64,000 nucleotides of DNA. Source: an uncultured Aquimarina sp. (lineage in GTDB: Bacteria; Bacteroidota; Bacteroidia; Flavobacteriales; Flavobacteriaceae). Both the position numbers and the translations under genes were made by a program. The notes beneath the pieces were generated by a model. It was given only the letters and a program-made list of their open reading frames with translations. It made no database searches and was not told the origin of the DNA. Position 1 is the first letter of the stretch; each line of letters starts with the position of its first letter. Below are positions 35,796-45,367 of the stretch, one piece after another. The stretch is taken from contig CANMLS010000002.1 in the NCBI GenBank assembly GCA_947498785.1, forward strand, positions 186,001 to 250,000. Direction: 5' to 3'.

Positions 35796-37130
35796 ATGAA
35801 AATTTTAAAGTTTGGAGGAACTTCTGTAGGATCTGTTGAAAATCTAAATAGAGTTAAAGAAATTCTGATTTCTGATCAAGAAGATAAGATTGTGGTTTGT
35901 TCTGCAATGTCTGGAGTTACAGATCAATTGGTTAGATTGGTAGAAAATATAAAGTTTAAAGATGCAGATGCCATAACAAGAAATTTACATCAACTAGAAA
36001 GTAAACATAGTAATGTTATCGATGAGTTGATTGATGACCAAGAAGTTAGAAATACGCTTAAAGGTGATTTGTCATCTATGATAACAGAAATGTTTGAGAT
36101 TGCTAGTCAAGACTATTCTGAGGTTATTAATTCCAGAATTATTACATATGGAGAAACATTGTTGACACATATCTTTTCTAGATTTTTAAATACGGTCGAT
36201 GTTTCTAATGTATTATTAGATGCCAAAGAATTCATGTATGTTGATTCTGTAGACAATCCTAATCTTGAGAAGGTTTCAAAAAAACTTAATGAAGTATTAG
36301 AAAATAATATTCAATCTTCAATATACATTACTCAGGGATTTGTCTGTAGAGATAGTAAAGAAGAAATTAGCCAGTTAAAAAGAGGAGGTAGTGATTATAC
36401 GGCTACAATTATTGGAGGAGCTATAAATGCTTCTGAAATACAAATCTGGACAGATATAGATGGTCTGCATAATAATGATCCAAGGTATGTTGATAAAACA
36501 CATCCAATATCACATCTTACATATAACGAAGCTGCAGAATTAGCTTATTTTGGAGCAAAAATTCTTCACCCACAAACGGTTTCTCCTGTTGTAGGTAAAG
36601 ATATTCCTGTATTATTAAAAAATACTTTTGACCCAGAGGCACAAGGAACAGTAATCTCTAATAAAACATATAAAAAAGGATTGAAAGCAATTTCAGCAAA
36701 AGATGGGATTACTGCTATTAAAATAAAATCCAATCGAATGCTAATGGCACATGGGTATCTTAGAAGGATTTTTGAAGTATTTGATAATTATCAGACATCC
36801 ATAGACATGATTACAACTTCAGAAATAGCAATATCGTTAACCATTGATAATACTACCAATTTAGATAGAATTGTAAAAGAAATAGAAAATTATGCAGAAG
36901 TTACAATAGAACAGGATCATAGTATTATATGTATTGTAGGAGAATCGGTCATTAATGATAAGAGTTCATATAAACTATTTGAAATATTAAATTTTATCCC
37001 AGTTCGTATGGTTTCTTATGGAGGGAGTAATAATAATATATCTATTTTGGTAGATACAAAAGATAAAATTCCGACATTAAGGTTTTTAAATGAAAAACTG
37101 TTTCAGGTTCAGGAGGAAGTAGTTGTGTAA
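35796..37130 (+). CDS. lysC: Aspartate kinase
   Basis: About 444 residues from ATG 35796, which gives the family N-terminus MKILKFGGTSVGS; an upstream in-frame Met would add 16 residues. The kinase domain (1-~290) has GFVCRDSKEEISQLKRGGSDYTAT and WTDIDGLHNNDPR for ATP and aspartate binding. Two ACT domains follow (about 305-370 and 375-440; ITAIKIKSNRML, IICIVGES). It makes aspartyl phosphate, the first step to lysine, threonine and methionine. It is not fused to homoserine dehydrogenase. A strong terminator follows. Confidence 0.93.
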   Translation: MKILKFGGTSVGSVENLNRVKEILISDQEDKIVVCSAMSGVTDQLVRLVENIKFKDADAITRNLHQLESKHSNVIDELIDDQEVRNTLKGDLSSMITEMFEIASQDYSEVINSRIITYGETLLTHIFSRFLNTVDVSNVLLDAKEFMYVDSVDNPNLEKVSKKLNEVLENNIQSSIYITQGFVCRDSKEEISQLKRGGSDYTATIIGGAINASEIQIWTDIDGLHNNDPRYVDKTHPISHLTYNEAAELAYFGAKILHPQTVSPVVGKDIPVLLKNTFDPEAQGTVISNKTYKKGLKAISAKDGITAIKIKSNRMLMAHGYLRRIFEVFDNYQTSIDMITTSEIAISLTIDNTTNLDRIVKEIENYAEVTIEQDHSIICIVGESVINDKSSYKLFEILNFIPVRMVSYGGSNNNISILVDTKDKIPTLRFLNEKLFQVQEEVVV

Positions 37131-37217
37131 TTCTTTAGTTAATCTGTTATATTAATAAGCAAAGCTTAGTCACAATATATGTTATGTATGATGATAAAAT
37201 TTAAGCTTTCATAAGTC

Positions 37218-37263
37218 AAACTACAATCTTTATCCTTTTTTTGATAAAGATTGTAGTTTTTTT
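37218..37263 (+). terminator. lysC terminator
   Basis: A perfect 17-bp stem (37218-37234 with 37243-37259), eight-base loop and T run, about 90 bases after the lysC stop. Confidence 0.92.
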
Positions 37264-37358
37264 AGTTTTAGAATATATGTATAGGTCTGCAATACAAAAA
37301 TCTAGTTTCATTTTTTGAAACATATTCTCATTATGTTTGCATGTATAAAAAGAAATAT

Positions 37359-38897
37359 ATGCTGACAAAGGTTTTTGGTAGTGCAGTTTTTGGTGTTGAA
37401 GCAACATCAATTACGGTAGAAGTAAATGTTGATAAAGGTATTGGGTATCATTTAGTAGGATTACCAGATAATGCAATAAAAGAAAGTAGTTACCGTATTG
37501 CAGCTGCGTTACAAAATAACGGTTATAAATTACCAGGAAAAAAAATTACCATCAATATGGCTCCTGCAGATTTGAGAAAAGAAGGATCTGCATATGATCT
37601 TACCTTGGCATTAGGAATCCTCGCGGCAAGTTCACAAATCAAAGGTGATACTATTTCAGATTATCTAATCATGGGAGAACTTTCTCTTGATGGAGGTTTA
37701 CAGCCAATAAAAGGGGCTCTCCCGATAGCAATTAAGGCTAGAGAAGAAGGGTTTAAAGGATTTATACTCCCAAAACAGAATGCCAAAGAGGCTGCAATTG
37801 TAGATCATCTGGAGGTTTATGGTGTTGATAACATTAAAGAAGTAATTGATTATTTTGATAATAAAGGACAATTAGAACAAACCATTGTTGACACTAGAGA
37901 AGAATTTTATATGGCACTTGATAATCCAGAGTTTGATTTTGCAGATGTAAAAGGGCAGGAGAGTATAAAACGATGTATGGAAATTGCAGCAGCAGGAGGT
38001 CATAATATTATATTAGTGGGTCCGCCAGGTAGCGGTAAGACGATGTTGAGCAAGAGGTTGCCAAGTATTCTTCCCCCTATGTCTTTGCAAGAAGCTTTAG
38101 AAACGACCAAAATTCATAGTGTCGTTGGGCGTGTTAAAGATAACGTAGGATTAATGGCACAACGACCATTTAGGAGTCCGCATCATACCATCTCAAATGT
38201 GGCTTTGGTTGGAGGAGGAAGCTACCCGCAACCCGGAGAAATATCACTATCACATAACGGAGTTTTGTTTTTAGACGAATTACCAGAGTTTAAAAGAGAA
38301 GTGTTAGAAGTAATGCGTCAACCTTTAGAAGATAGAGAAGTAACAATTTCGAGAGCAAAATTTACAGTTACCTATCCATCCAGTTTTATGTTAGTGGCAA
38401 GTATGAATCCAAGTCCAGGAGGCTATTTTAATGACCCTGATGCACCCGTGGTTTCCTCTCCAGCAGAGATGCAACGTTATTTAAGTAAGATTTCTGGACC
38501 TTTATTAGATAGAATTGATATCCATATTGAGGTTACCCCAGTACCGTTTGATAAACTTAGTGAAGAAAGGAGAGGAGAACCTAGTGTAGATATTAGAAAA
38601 CGCGTGATTAAAGCTCGAGATATACAGACAAAACGTTACCAAAGCCTAAAAAATATTCATTATAACGCCCAAATGGGGGTAAAACAATTACGAGAATTTT
38701 GTGCACTTGATAAGAGCTCAAAAGAATTACTAAAAACAGCCATGGAACGATTAAATCTATCAGCAAGGGCTTATGATCGTATTTTAAAGGTGTCTAGGAC
38801 TATAGCAGACCTTGAAGGTTCTCAGGATATAAGAGGAAACCATATTTCTGAAGCCATACAATATCGAAGCTTGGATCGAGATGGTTGGTTGGGCTAG
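37359..38897 (+). CDS. comM: YifB/ComM family Mg-chelatase-like AAA+ ATPase
   Basis: About 512 residues from ATG 37359 (MLTKVFGSAVFGVEA, the family N-terminus); an upstream Met adds six. The N-terminal ChlI-like fold (1-~170, VNVDKGIGYHLVGLPDNAIKES) is followed by the AAA+ core with Walker A GPPGSGKT (about 219-226), Walker B GVLFLDELPEF (about 303) and FRSPHHTISN between them. The C-terminal Mg_chelatase_C domain includes SARAYDRILKVSRTIADL. ComM promotes branch migration in natural transformation. The length fits and the gene stands alone. Confidence 0.93.
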   Translation: MLTKVFGSAVFGVEATSITVEVNVDKGIGYHLVGLPDNAIKESSYRIAAALQNNGYKLPGKKITINMAPADLRKEGSAYDLTLALGILAASSQIKGDTISDYLIMGELSLDGGLQPIKGALPIAIKAREEGFKGFILPKQNAKEAAIVDHLEVYGVDNIKEVIDYFDNKGQLEQTIVDTREEFYMALDNPEFDFADVKGQESIKRCMEIAAAGGHNIILVGPPGSGKTMLSKRLPSILPPMSLQEALETTKIHSVVGRVKDNVGLMAQRPFRSPHHTISNVALVGGGSYPQPGEISLSHNGVLFLDELPEFKREVLEVMRQPLEDREVTISRAKFTVTYPSSFMLVASMNPSPGGYFNDPDAPVVSSPAEMQRYLSKISGPLLDRIDIHIEVTPVPFDKLSEERRGEPSVDIRKRVIKARDIQTKRYQSLKNIHYNAQMGVKQLREFCALDKSSKELLKTAMERLNLSARAYDRILKVSRTIADLEGSQDIRGNHISEAIQYRSLDRDGWLG

Positions 38898-39032
38898 TTT
38901 ATAGATGTCCAACATTGAGGTGTTCGATAACTTATAAACTATTTGTGGTTCTTATCAACAATCCATTTACTATCCCTTCTGAAATCAATATTTTTAGGAA
39001 AACAGACATTCTTAAATTTTTAAATATTGATT

Positions 39033-40163
39033 ATGAATCGAATACTTTTTTTGATTTCCATACTAGCTTTTATAAGTTGTAATAAAGATCTCGAAAATCA
39101 GAAGAAATTATCAGAAGATAAAGCGACTAAAAAACAACAAGAGCATCCAATTCAAAAACCTTTGCAACTTACGTTAGAAGATGCTAATTCATTAGCCGAG
39201 TTACCATTAGCGTGTTTGCAAATAGAATATCCCAATAAGCTAAATCAAACACTCGGAGGAAAGGAAAATATTGGAGAGCCTAAAGAATTGCATCCTGCAT
39301 TTTATGGTTGCTTTGACTGGCACTCTTCTGTTCATGGTCATTGGTCATTAGTGAAGCTTTTAAAAACCTTTCCCGATTTGGAAAAAAGAGAAGAAGCTAT
39401 AGACAAATTACTTCAAAATATTTCAAAAGAAAATATAGCAATAGAAGTTAAATATTTCGAAGAAAAGTATAATAGATCTTATGAGAGGACTTATGGTTGG
39501 GCTTGGTTGCTTAAACTAGCAGAAGAGTTGCATGCTTGGGATGATCCAATAGCAAGGGAGCTGGAGCAAAATTTAGAGCCTTTAACAACTATAATTGTTC
39601 AAAAATATATTGATTTCTTGCCAAAACTTAATTATCCTATAAGAGTGGGAGAACATACCAATACAGCATTCGGATTATCATTTGCATGGGACTATGCGAA
39701 TACGGTTAATAATCAAAAATTAAAGAAAAGTATTGAAGATAAGGCAAAGGAGTTCTATCAGAATGATCAGAACTGCCCTATTGGATGGGAGCCAAGTGGT
39801 TATGATTTTTTGTCTCCTTGTTTTGAAGAAATAGACCTGATGAGAAGGATACTGAGCAAAGAAGAATTTGATCATTGGATTTCTGTTTTTATGCCTCAAC
39901 TAAAAAATAAAAATTTTGCAATAGAAGTAGGTAAAGTTTCTGACCGTACAGATGGAAAGTTGGTACATCTTGACGGGCTTAACTTTAGTAGAGCATGGGT
40001 TTTATATGGATTAGCAAAACAATATGAGGACTATACACATCTTTTTTCGGTGGCAAATACGCATATCAACTATTCATTACCCAATCTTGTTGGAGATAGC
40101 TATGAAGGAGGACATTGGTTAGGGTCATTTGCTATATATACTCTGGATATAAACACAAAATAA
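39033..40163 (+). CDS. DUF2891 lipoprotein
   Basis: About 376 residues from ATG 39033, giving the lipoprotein signal MNRILFLISILAFISC; a TTG six bases earlier is less likely. The mature protein is an alpha/alpha-barrel-like DUF2891 protein with LPLACLQIEYPNKL, LHPAFYGCFDWHSSVHGHWSLVK and GWEPSGYDFLSPCFEE. The function of the family is unknown. It is 21 bases upstream of the NRAMP-like transporter and pxpABC, so it is likely to act in the same uptake/catabolic pathway, perhaps on an oxoproline-containing or other amide substrate; that is inference. Confidence 0.85.
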   Translation: MNRILFLISILAFISCNKDLENQKKLSEDKATKKQQEHPIQKPLQLTLEDANSLAELPLACLQIEYPNKLNQTLGGKENIGEPKELHPAFYGCFDWHSSVHGHWSLVKLLKTFPDLEKREEAIDKLLQNISKENIAIEVKYFEEKYNRSYERTYGWAWLLKLAEELHAWDDPIARELEQNLEPLTTIIVQKYIDFLPKLNYPIRVGEHTNTAFGLSFAWDYANTVNNQKLKKSIEDKAKEFYQNDQNCPIGWEPSGYDFLSPCFEEIDLMRRILSKEEFDHWISVFMPQLKNKNFAIEVGKVSDRTDGKLVHLDGLNFSRAWVLYGLAKQYEDYTHLFSVANTHINYSLPNLVGDSYEGGHWLGSFAIYTLDINTK

Positions 40164-40184
40164 AAGATTAAAAGAGATAAGCAT

Positions 40185-41405
40185 ATGAAAAAGTGGTTTT
40201 CTAATATTGGTCCAGGGACTTTGGTCACAGCAGCATTTATTGGTCCAGGTACAGTCACGGTATGTACAATAGCAGGAGTGAAGTTTGGGTATACATTATT
40301 ATGGGCTTTGGGACTTTCCATTATTGCTTGTATGGTATTGCAAGAAATGGCAGCAAGACTAGGTGTGGTAACTCAAAATGGACTTAGCGAGGTGCTTAAA
40401 TCTCAGTTTGACAATAAAATTGTAAAATCCATACTTCTGGGTATTATTATTTCCGCAATTTTTATTGGTAATGCTGCTTATGAAGCAGGTAACATAAGTG
40501 GTGGTGTCTTGGGGTTGTCAACAATTGTAGACTCACCAAATATAGGTTTTGCAGGGGTTACTTTTAATTATTTGAGTTGGATAATCGGAGCATTGGCATT
40601 TGTTATTTTGTACATAGGTAATTATAAAATACTAGAAAGAAGTTTGATAGTATTAGTGCTTTTTATGAGTTTGGCTTTTATTATTACCGCTATGGTGACC
40701 AAACCAGATATTTCTATGGTTTTACAGGGATTTGTGCCTGATTTTTCCTCAGAAAAGCTATTTACGGTTATTGGTTTAGTTGGAACAACAGTGGTACCCT
40801 ATAACTTGTTTCTTCATGCTTCAGTAGTAAAGGAAAAGTGGAATACACCTCAAGAACTACCATTAGCAAAAAAAGATACCGTTATTGCTATTTCGGCAGG
40901 AGGATTGGTGTCTATGGCTATCATTATTTCGGGTGCTGCAATACTTAGTAACGAAGTAAATAATGCAGCTGATCTAGCAAAAAGTTTAGAACCTGTTTTT
41001 GGATCTGCTGCAAAGTATGTGCTTTCTTTAGGGCTTTTTGCAGCAGGAATTACCTCGGCTATAACTGCTCCTTTGGCAGCCGCATATGTTGTAAAAGGAT
41101 GTTTAGGATGGAAAGGAGGATTAAAGAGCAAACAATTTAGAGCCGTCTGGATGTTTATCCTTTTTCTAGGGGTAGTATTTTCATCTCTCGATATAAAACC
41201 AATTAAGATTATACAATTTGCCCAAGTGGCAAACGGACTTCTTTTACCAGTAATTGCAGGTTTCCTTTTATGGGTTATGAACAAGAAAAATGTTTTAGGA
41301 AAATACACTAATTCAAAGATGCAAAATGCCATTGGTTTTTTGATTGTATTGATTGCTGTCTTTTTAGGATGTAGAAGTATTTGGAAGGTGATAATTAATT
41401 TGTAG
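40185..41405 (+). CDS. Divergent NRAMP-family transporter linked to 5-oxoprolinase
   Basis: A 406-residue, ~11-span membrane protein of the NRAMP/APC fold, alignable from IGPGTLVTAAFIGPGTVTVCTIAG to the end. The metal-binding DPGN of helix 1 is GPGT here (20-23) and the helix 6 MPH-type motif is VVPYN (about 202-206). Both main metal ligands and the His are therefore absent, so manganese or iron transport is unlikely. Its place between DUF2891 and pxpABC suggests an organic substrate such as 5-oxoproline. The family is firm and the substrate is inference. Confidence 0.85.
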   Translation: MKKWFSNIGPGTLVTAAFIGPGTVTVCTIAGVKFGYTLLWALGLSIIACMVLQEMAARLGVVTQNGLSEVLKSQFDNKIVKSILLGIIISAIFIGNAAYEAGNISGGVLGLSTIVDSPNIGFAGVTFNYLSWIIGALAFVILYIGNYKILERSLIVLVLFMSLAFIITAMVTKPDISMVLQGFVPDFSSEKLFTVIGLVGTTVVPYNLFLHASVVKEKWNTPQELPLAKKDTVIAISAGGLVSMAIIISGAAILSNEVNNAADLAKSLEPVFGSAAKYVLSLGLFAAGITSAITAPLAAAYVVKGCLGWKGGLKSKQFRAVWMFILFLGVVFSSLDIKPIKIIQFAQVANGLLLPVIAGFLLWVMNKKNVLGKYTNSKMQNAIGFLIVLIAVFLGCRSIWKVIINL

Positions 41406-41431
41406 GATTTAATTTTACTTTTTGTAGGAAA

Positions 41432-42163
41432 ATGAAAGAAATAATTTTTAATGCTGATGTTGGAGAAGGGGCTGGTTTTGATGCTCAAATAATGCCATTT
41501 ATATCTTGGTGTAATATTGCATGTGGGAGTCATGCAGGTGATAAAGAAGAGATCAAAAAAACTGTCTGGTTAGCAAGTGCGCATAAAGTAAAGATTGGAG
41601 CACATCCATCATATCCCGATCGAGAAAATTTTGGAAGAGTTAAGATGACCTTGGCATATGATGATTTAGTAAAAACAATTATTACGCAAATTGAAGAAGT
41701 TAAATTTTATGTAGACAAAAAAGGAGAGAAGTTACATCATGTAAAACCTCATGGAGCACTTTACAATGAAGTGGTCAAAAATGAAGAGATAGCTTCAGCG
41801 GTACTTGAAGCAATAAATAATATCGATAAAAGTTTATTCATAATAACGTCAAAAAATTCTAAATTATCATATCTTGTGAAGGATAAAATTAGGTTGAAAT
41901 TTGAAATTTTTGCAGATCGAAATTATAATAATGATTTGACTTTGGTTTCTCGTTTAGAAAACGAAGCTGTTCTTACAGATTTAAGACAAGTTTTTGAGCA
42001 TGTAAAAAGAATGGTTTTTGAAAACAAAGTGAGAACGAAAAAAGGAGAGGAGTTGTCAATTTTTTTTGATACAATTTGTGTGCACGGAGATAACCCAAAA
42101 TCCGTTGAAATTTTGGAATACCTGCATCATGAATTTTTAAAGTTAAATTTAAAGATAACATAA
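41432..42163 (+). CDS. pxpA: 5-oxoprolinase subunit A (LamB/YcsF family)
   Basis: A 243-residue protein spanning the LamB/YcsF family: IIFNADVGEGAGFDAQIMPFISWCNIACGSHAGDKEEI (4-41), IGAHPSYPDRENFGR and HVKPHGALYNEV are the conserved segments. PxpA with PxpB and PxpC forms the prokaryotic ATP-dependent 5-oxoprolinase, which opens 5-oxoproline to glutamate. The gene starts 26 bases after the transporter and is followed four bases later by pxpB. The length is normal. Confidence 0.92.
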   Translation: MKEIIFNADVGEGAGFDAQIMPFISWCNIACGSHAGDKEEIKKTVWLASAHKVKIGAHPSYPDRENFGRVKMTLAYDDLVKTIITQIEEVKFYVDKKGEKLHHVKPHGALYNEVVKNEEIASAVLEAINNIDKSLFIITSKNSKLSYLVKDKIRLKFEIFADRNYNNDLTLVSRLENEAVLTDLRQVFEHVKRMVFENKVRTKKGEELSIFFDTICVHGDNPKSVEILEYLHHEFLKLNLKIT

Positions 42164-42167
42164 ATTC

Positions 42168-42893
42168 ATGAGCTACGAATTAAAATATAGGCAGTATTCT
42201 GAAAGAGCTATTTTGATAGAATGGCCCCCTGTAATTGATGAAAATGTGCTTCATGACCTTCTTTTTTATAAAAAATCTATCGAATCTTTTTATAATAAAC
42301 TAATCATTGAGGTAATTTCTGGATATAACTCGTTATTAATTAATTATGTGTTTACTATAGAGAAATTCTATGATACTGTTTTAGAGCTAAAAACCTTATA
42401 TTCTTCTAATGTGTTGCCTGAAGAACGAAAAAATCGACTATGGGAAATACCAGTGTGTTATTCCCCTATTCTAGCATCGGATTTAAAAATGTTTTCAAAA
42501 ACTAAATCGTTGTCTATAGATAAGGTAATTGAGTTGCATACAGCTCCTCGATACACCATTTTCTTTATGGGGTTTTTACCTGGTTTTTTGTATTTAGGTG
42601 GCCTTGATTCTAGGCTTCATTTACCTCGAAAAAACACCCCGTCTTTAGAAGTGAAAAAAGGATCGGTAGCTATAGGTGGAAATCAGACTGGAATTTATCC
42701 AGTAACGAGCCCTGGAGGTTGGCATATAATTGGAATGTGTCCCCTTGATTTTTTTAATCCAAATGCTAAAGAATTTATTGTTTTTGAGCCAGGAGACATT
42801 GTTCAATTTATAGCGATAGAAGAATTTATATATAACGATATAAGATCTAAGAGTAAAAAAGCTGATTTTAAACTTAAACCGATTATAATATGA
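42168..42893 (+). CDS. pxpB: 5-oxoprolinase subunit B (KipI family)
   Basis: A 241-residue protein of the KipI/allophanate hydrolase C-terminal family, with the typical IFFMGFLPGFLYLGGLDSRLHLPRK stretch at about 125-150 and VAIGGNQTGIYPVTSPGGWHIIG at about 165-187. It pairs with PxpC in the 5-oxoprolinase complex. Its stop overlaps the pxpC start by four bases (ATGA), so the two are translationally coupled. KipI homologues in Bacillus also regulate sporulation kinases, but the operon here favours the enzymatic role. Confidence 0.92.
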   Translation: MSYELKYRQYSERAILIEWPPVIDENVLHDLLFYKKSIESFYNKLIIEVISGYNSLLINYVFTIEKFYDTVLELKTLYSSNVLPEERKNRLWEIPVCYSPILASDLKMFSKTKSLSIDKVIELHTAPRYTIFFMGFLPGFLYLGGLDSRLHLPRKNTPSLEVKKGSVAIGGNQTGIYPVTSPGGWHIIGMCPLDFFNPNAKEFIVFEPGDIVQFIAIEEFIYNDIRSKSKKADFKLKPIII

Positions 42894-43759
42894 TTGGAAA
42901 AGTTAAAATTCTTAAGGCTGGTTTTTTTACCACTATTCAAGATGAAGGGCGTTTTGGGTTTTCAAAATATGGGGTTCCTAGAAGTGGGGCTATGGATAAA
43001 TTGTCATTTGAATTCGCAAACTCATTGTTGGGTAATGATAAAAATGCTGCATGTATAGAATGGACTTTTCAGCCACCGGTTTTACAATTTTTAGAACATA
43101 CAGAAATTGTGTTAACAGGAGCCGAAGTGGATGCCTTTTTAAACGATGTAAAAATCGATATGTATAAAAAAATTACAATTACTAAAAACGATATTTTAAA
43201 ATTTAGTTTTTGTAGGAAAGGAGTGTATGGATATGTAGGAATTAAAAATGGATTTACTACGCCTTTGGTTTTAAAAAGTAGATCTTTTTATAAATCAATT
43301 ACCTCGTGTTTTCGATTGGAAAATAAAACTATTTTGCCATACCAAAAAAGCGATACTCAAGATAGTCCATTGTCTAATGTTTCTGTTCCAGTTTTGTTCG
43401 ATAATACTAAAGAGTTAGAAGTATATAAAGGTCCAGAATTTGATTTGTTATCCAAAGAACAACAATCTTTTTTGCTTAATACTTCATTTGTCATTTCGAA
43501 TACTATAAATAGAATGGCAATTCAGCTAGAGGGAAAACTATATAATGATTTATTATCGATGTTAACTTCTCCAGTTTTGCCAGGGACAGTTCAATTGACT
43601 CCATCGGGTACATTGATTGTTTTGATGAGAGATTGTCAAACCACTGGTGGATATCCAAGAATTTTACAATTAAGTGAGATGTCAATCAATCAAATTGCAC
43701 AAAAAAGAATGAAAGACAAGTGTCGTTTTAAATTACGAAATTATTTTTCATTTGTTTAA
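42890..43759 (+). CDS. pxpC: 5-oxoprolinase subunit C (KipA/biotin-dependent carboxyltransferase fold)
   Basis: A 289-residue protein with the family segments GFFTTIQDEGRFGFSKYGVPRSGAMDKLSF (11-40), VLTGAEVDAFLND, YKGPEFDLL and, near the end, LPGTVQLTPSGTLIVLMRDCQTTGGYPRI. It completes the pxpABC set. The start overlaps pxpB by four bases. It is the last gene of the operon; no clear terminator was seen in the next 300 bases. Confidence 0.92.
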   Translation: MIGKVKILKAGFFTTIQDEGRFGFSKYGVPRSGAMDKLSFEFANSLLGNDKNAACIEWTFQPPVLQFLEHTEIVLTGAEVDAFLNDVKIDMYKKITITKNDILKFSFCRKGVYGYVGIKNGFTTPLVLKSRSFYKSITSCFRLENKTILPYQKSDTQDSPLSNVSVPVLFDNTKELEVYKGPEFDLLSKEQQSFLLNTSFVISNTINRMAIQLEGKLYNDLLSMLTSPVLPGTVQLTPSGTLIVLMRDCQTTGGYPRILQLSEMSINQIAQKRMKDKCRFKLRNYFSFV

Positions 43760-44276
43760 GTTTAATAACTTTTTGATAGGCACTTTTTCGTTATCATTAC
43801 AAAACGTACTCGAAGTGATAAGAGAATCAATACTAATATGTCTTAACAGTATGCTGTTGTTTCTGATGATTTATATGGAATATATTAGCAAATAAATCAT
43901 ATAGAGAACAATCAAATTACTACTATAAATATTAAACATTTGATCAGAAAATCACTATTCTCGATACACGTCTCCTAAAAGTCAAAATACTTGAATTGAC
44001 ATGGGTTCCTTATACCTACTCATCTTAAAATACAGAACTTACATGTGAATTAAATAACAGGAGGGTATGGCAGGGGGAAAAACCCTTTTTTCTTACAGGG
44101 GAAAAATCCCCCCTTGTTCTTTTTGTGATATTTTGTTTATCGTGTTAACATACTTGTAGTCAGTTTGTAATCATATGCAATCTTCTTTTTGTTTTGTTGT
44201 TGATGGTAGGTTGTATTTGCTTTGCACTAAGTTTTTTGGATATATTAGCATCAGTTAATCTAAAACAGCAAAAATT
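43760..44276. other. Intergenic region with two G-run/A-run/C-run hairpins
   Basis: No gene-like frame. At 44072-44091 AGGGGGAAAAACCC runs into a T6 tract, which resembles a weak terminator, and at 44097-44114 AGGGGAAAAATCCCC repeats the same pattern. They precede the signalling operon at 44277 and may be paired regulator sites or weak terminators of pxpC. Confidence 0.4.
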
Positions 44277-44672
44277 ATGGGAAAAAAAAGACCCAAAAAA
44301 TGTATTAGTATAGAAGAAGCAAAAGAGCTTCAAAAAACATGGTGTGATACCAGAACACCAGAAATCGATAAGTGTCTTGGATTTGAAGATACCAGAGAGT
44401 TTTGGTGGAGCGTAGAAGAATTACAAGAATATCTTAAATATGTAAAAAAACAATCTAAAAAACAAGGAATCTGTAATCCTGGAATCAGAATATATTTTGG
44501 GGCCTATCCTAAGAACAAATGTAAAATGGATAGAGGGTACTCTACCGTTTTTTTGGCGCCAACAGGGGCTCCAGCTGGTGAAATGGGTAAAGGAGTACAA
44601 GGAGCACCAAATAATTATAACATTGAGGCTTATAACTGGGGAAGTAGTGAAGACCCTCCAAGTATATATTAA
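44277..44672 (+). CDS. Hypothetical protein, first gene of a signalling cluster
   Basis: A 131-residue soluble, basic protein with five cysteines and several Trp. It has a helical N-terminal half (SIEEAKELQKTWCDTRTPEIDKCLGFEDTREFWWSVEELQEYLKYVKKQ) and a beta-like second half (GIRIYFGAYPKNKCKMDRGYSTVFLAPTGAPAGE). I do not recognise a named family. Its TAA overlaps the next start codon by one base, so it is coupled to the membrane protein, histidine kinase and probably the response regulator. It could be a ligand-binding or modulating protein for that pathway. Confidence 0.7.
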   Translation: MGKKRPKKCISIEEAKELQKTWCDTRTPEIDKCLGFEDTREFWWSVEELQEYLKYVKKQSKKQGICNPGIRIYFGAYPKNKCKMDRGYSTVFLAPTGAPAGEMGKGVQGAPNNYNIEAYNWGSSEDPPSIY

Positions 44673-45367
44673 TGTTTATATTAGAGTTGTTTTTTCGTTT
44701 GGCTGAATTAATTTCTGCAATTGTAGGGACGATTTTTATTTCAAAATACCGTGCTAATAAGTTAACACGGTATTTTGTTTATTTTTTATGGTTGAATTTT
44801 TTTATAGAGATCTTTGGGAAATTACCTGGTTTAATAAAAACAATCAATAGTTTATCATTTCTTAAAGGTACATTTTTAGAACATAACATGTGGATGTATA
44901 ATATATACACAATTTTTGGATATGTTTTTTATATAATTTATTTTAAGTATAATTTGCATCTAAAATCATTTAAAAAAATTTTAAACCTATTACTTGTTGT
45001 ATTTTTTATTTCTTCTGTAGTTCATTTTTCTTTAACAGATGTTTTTTTTAAAAGACATTCTTTTTTTCCTATGATTATAGGAACTTTCAGTCTTTTAATA
45101 GCAGTTTTCTTTTATTTTTATGAAATACTTAGAAGTGATAAAATTCTGGATTTTAATAAAGACTTAGTTTTTTATGTGGCTATAGGAGCATTAGTTTTTC
45201 ATTTATGCGCGCCACCTTTGTTTATTTATAGTGGTTACTATAATTTAAACAATATGAAAGATTTTGTTCAGATTAGACGTATTATTTTATATAGCGCAAT
45301 AATTTTTATGTATACTTGTTATACTATTGGTTTTATCGTATGCTTCCGAAAGAACAAATCTTATTAA
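44672..45367 (+). CDS. Multi-span membrane protein, probable sensor partner of the kinase
   Basis: A 231-residue protein with about seven hydrophobic helices spread over its whole length and almost no soluble domain. It overlaps the upstream gene by one base and the kinase start by 28 bases, so tight co-expression is expected. No named family was recognised; the topology resembles 7TM input modules that are sometimes fused to kinases, here as a separate polypeptide. A role as the input unit for the kinase is inferred from context. Confidence 0.7.
   Translation: MFILELFFRLAELISAIVGTIFISKYRANKLTRYFVYFLWLNFFIEIFGKLPGLIKTINSLSFLKGTFLEHNMWMYNIYTIFGYVFYIIYFKYNLHLKSFKKILNLLLVVFFISSVVHFSLTDVFFKRHSFFPMIIGTFSLLIAVFFYFYEILRSDKILDFNKDLVFYVAIGALVFHLCAPPLFIYSGYYNLNNMKDFVQIRRIILYSAIIFMYTCYTIGFIVCFRKNKSY

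Noticed and set aside
40850..41533. A 227-codon antisense frame over the NRAMP-like gene and pxpA start
   Set aside because: The plus-strand genes match known families over this whole stretch; the antisense frame has no domain or promoter.
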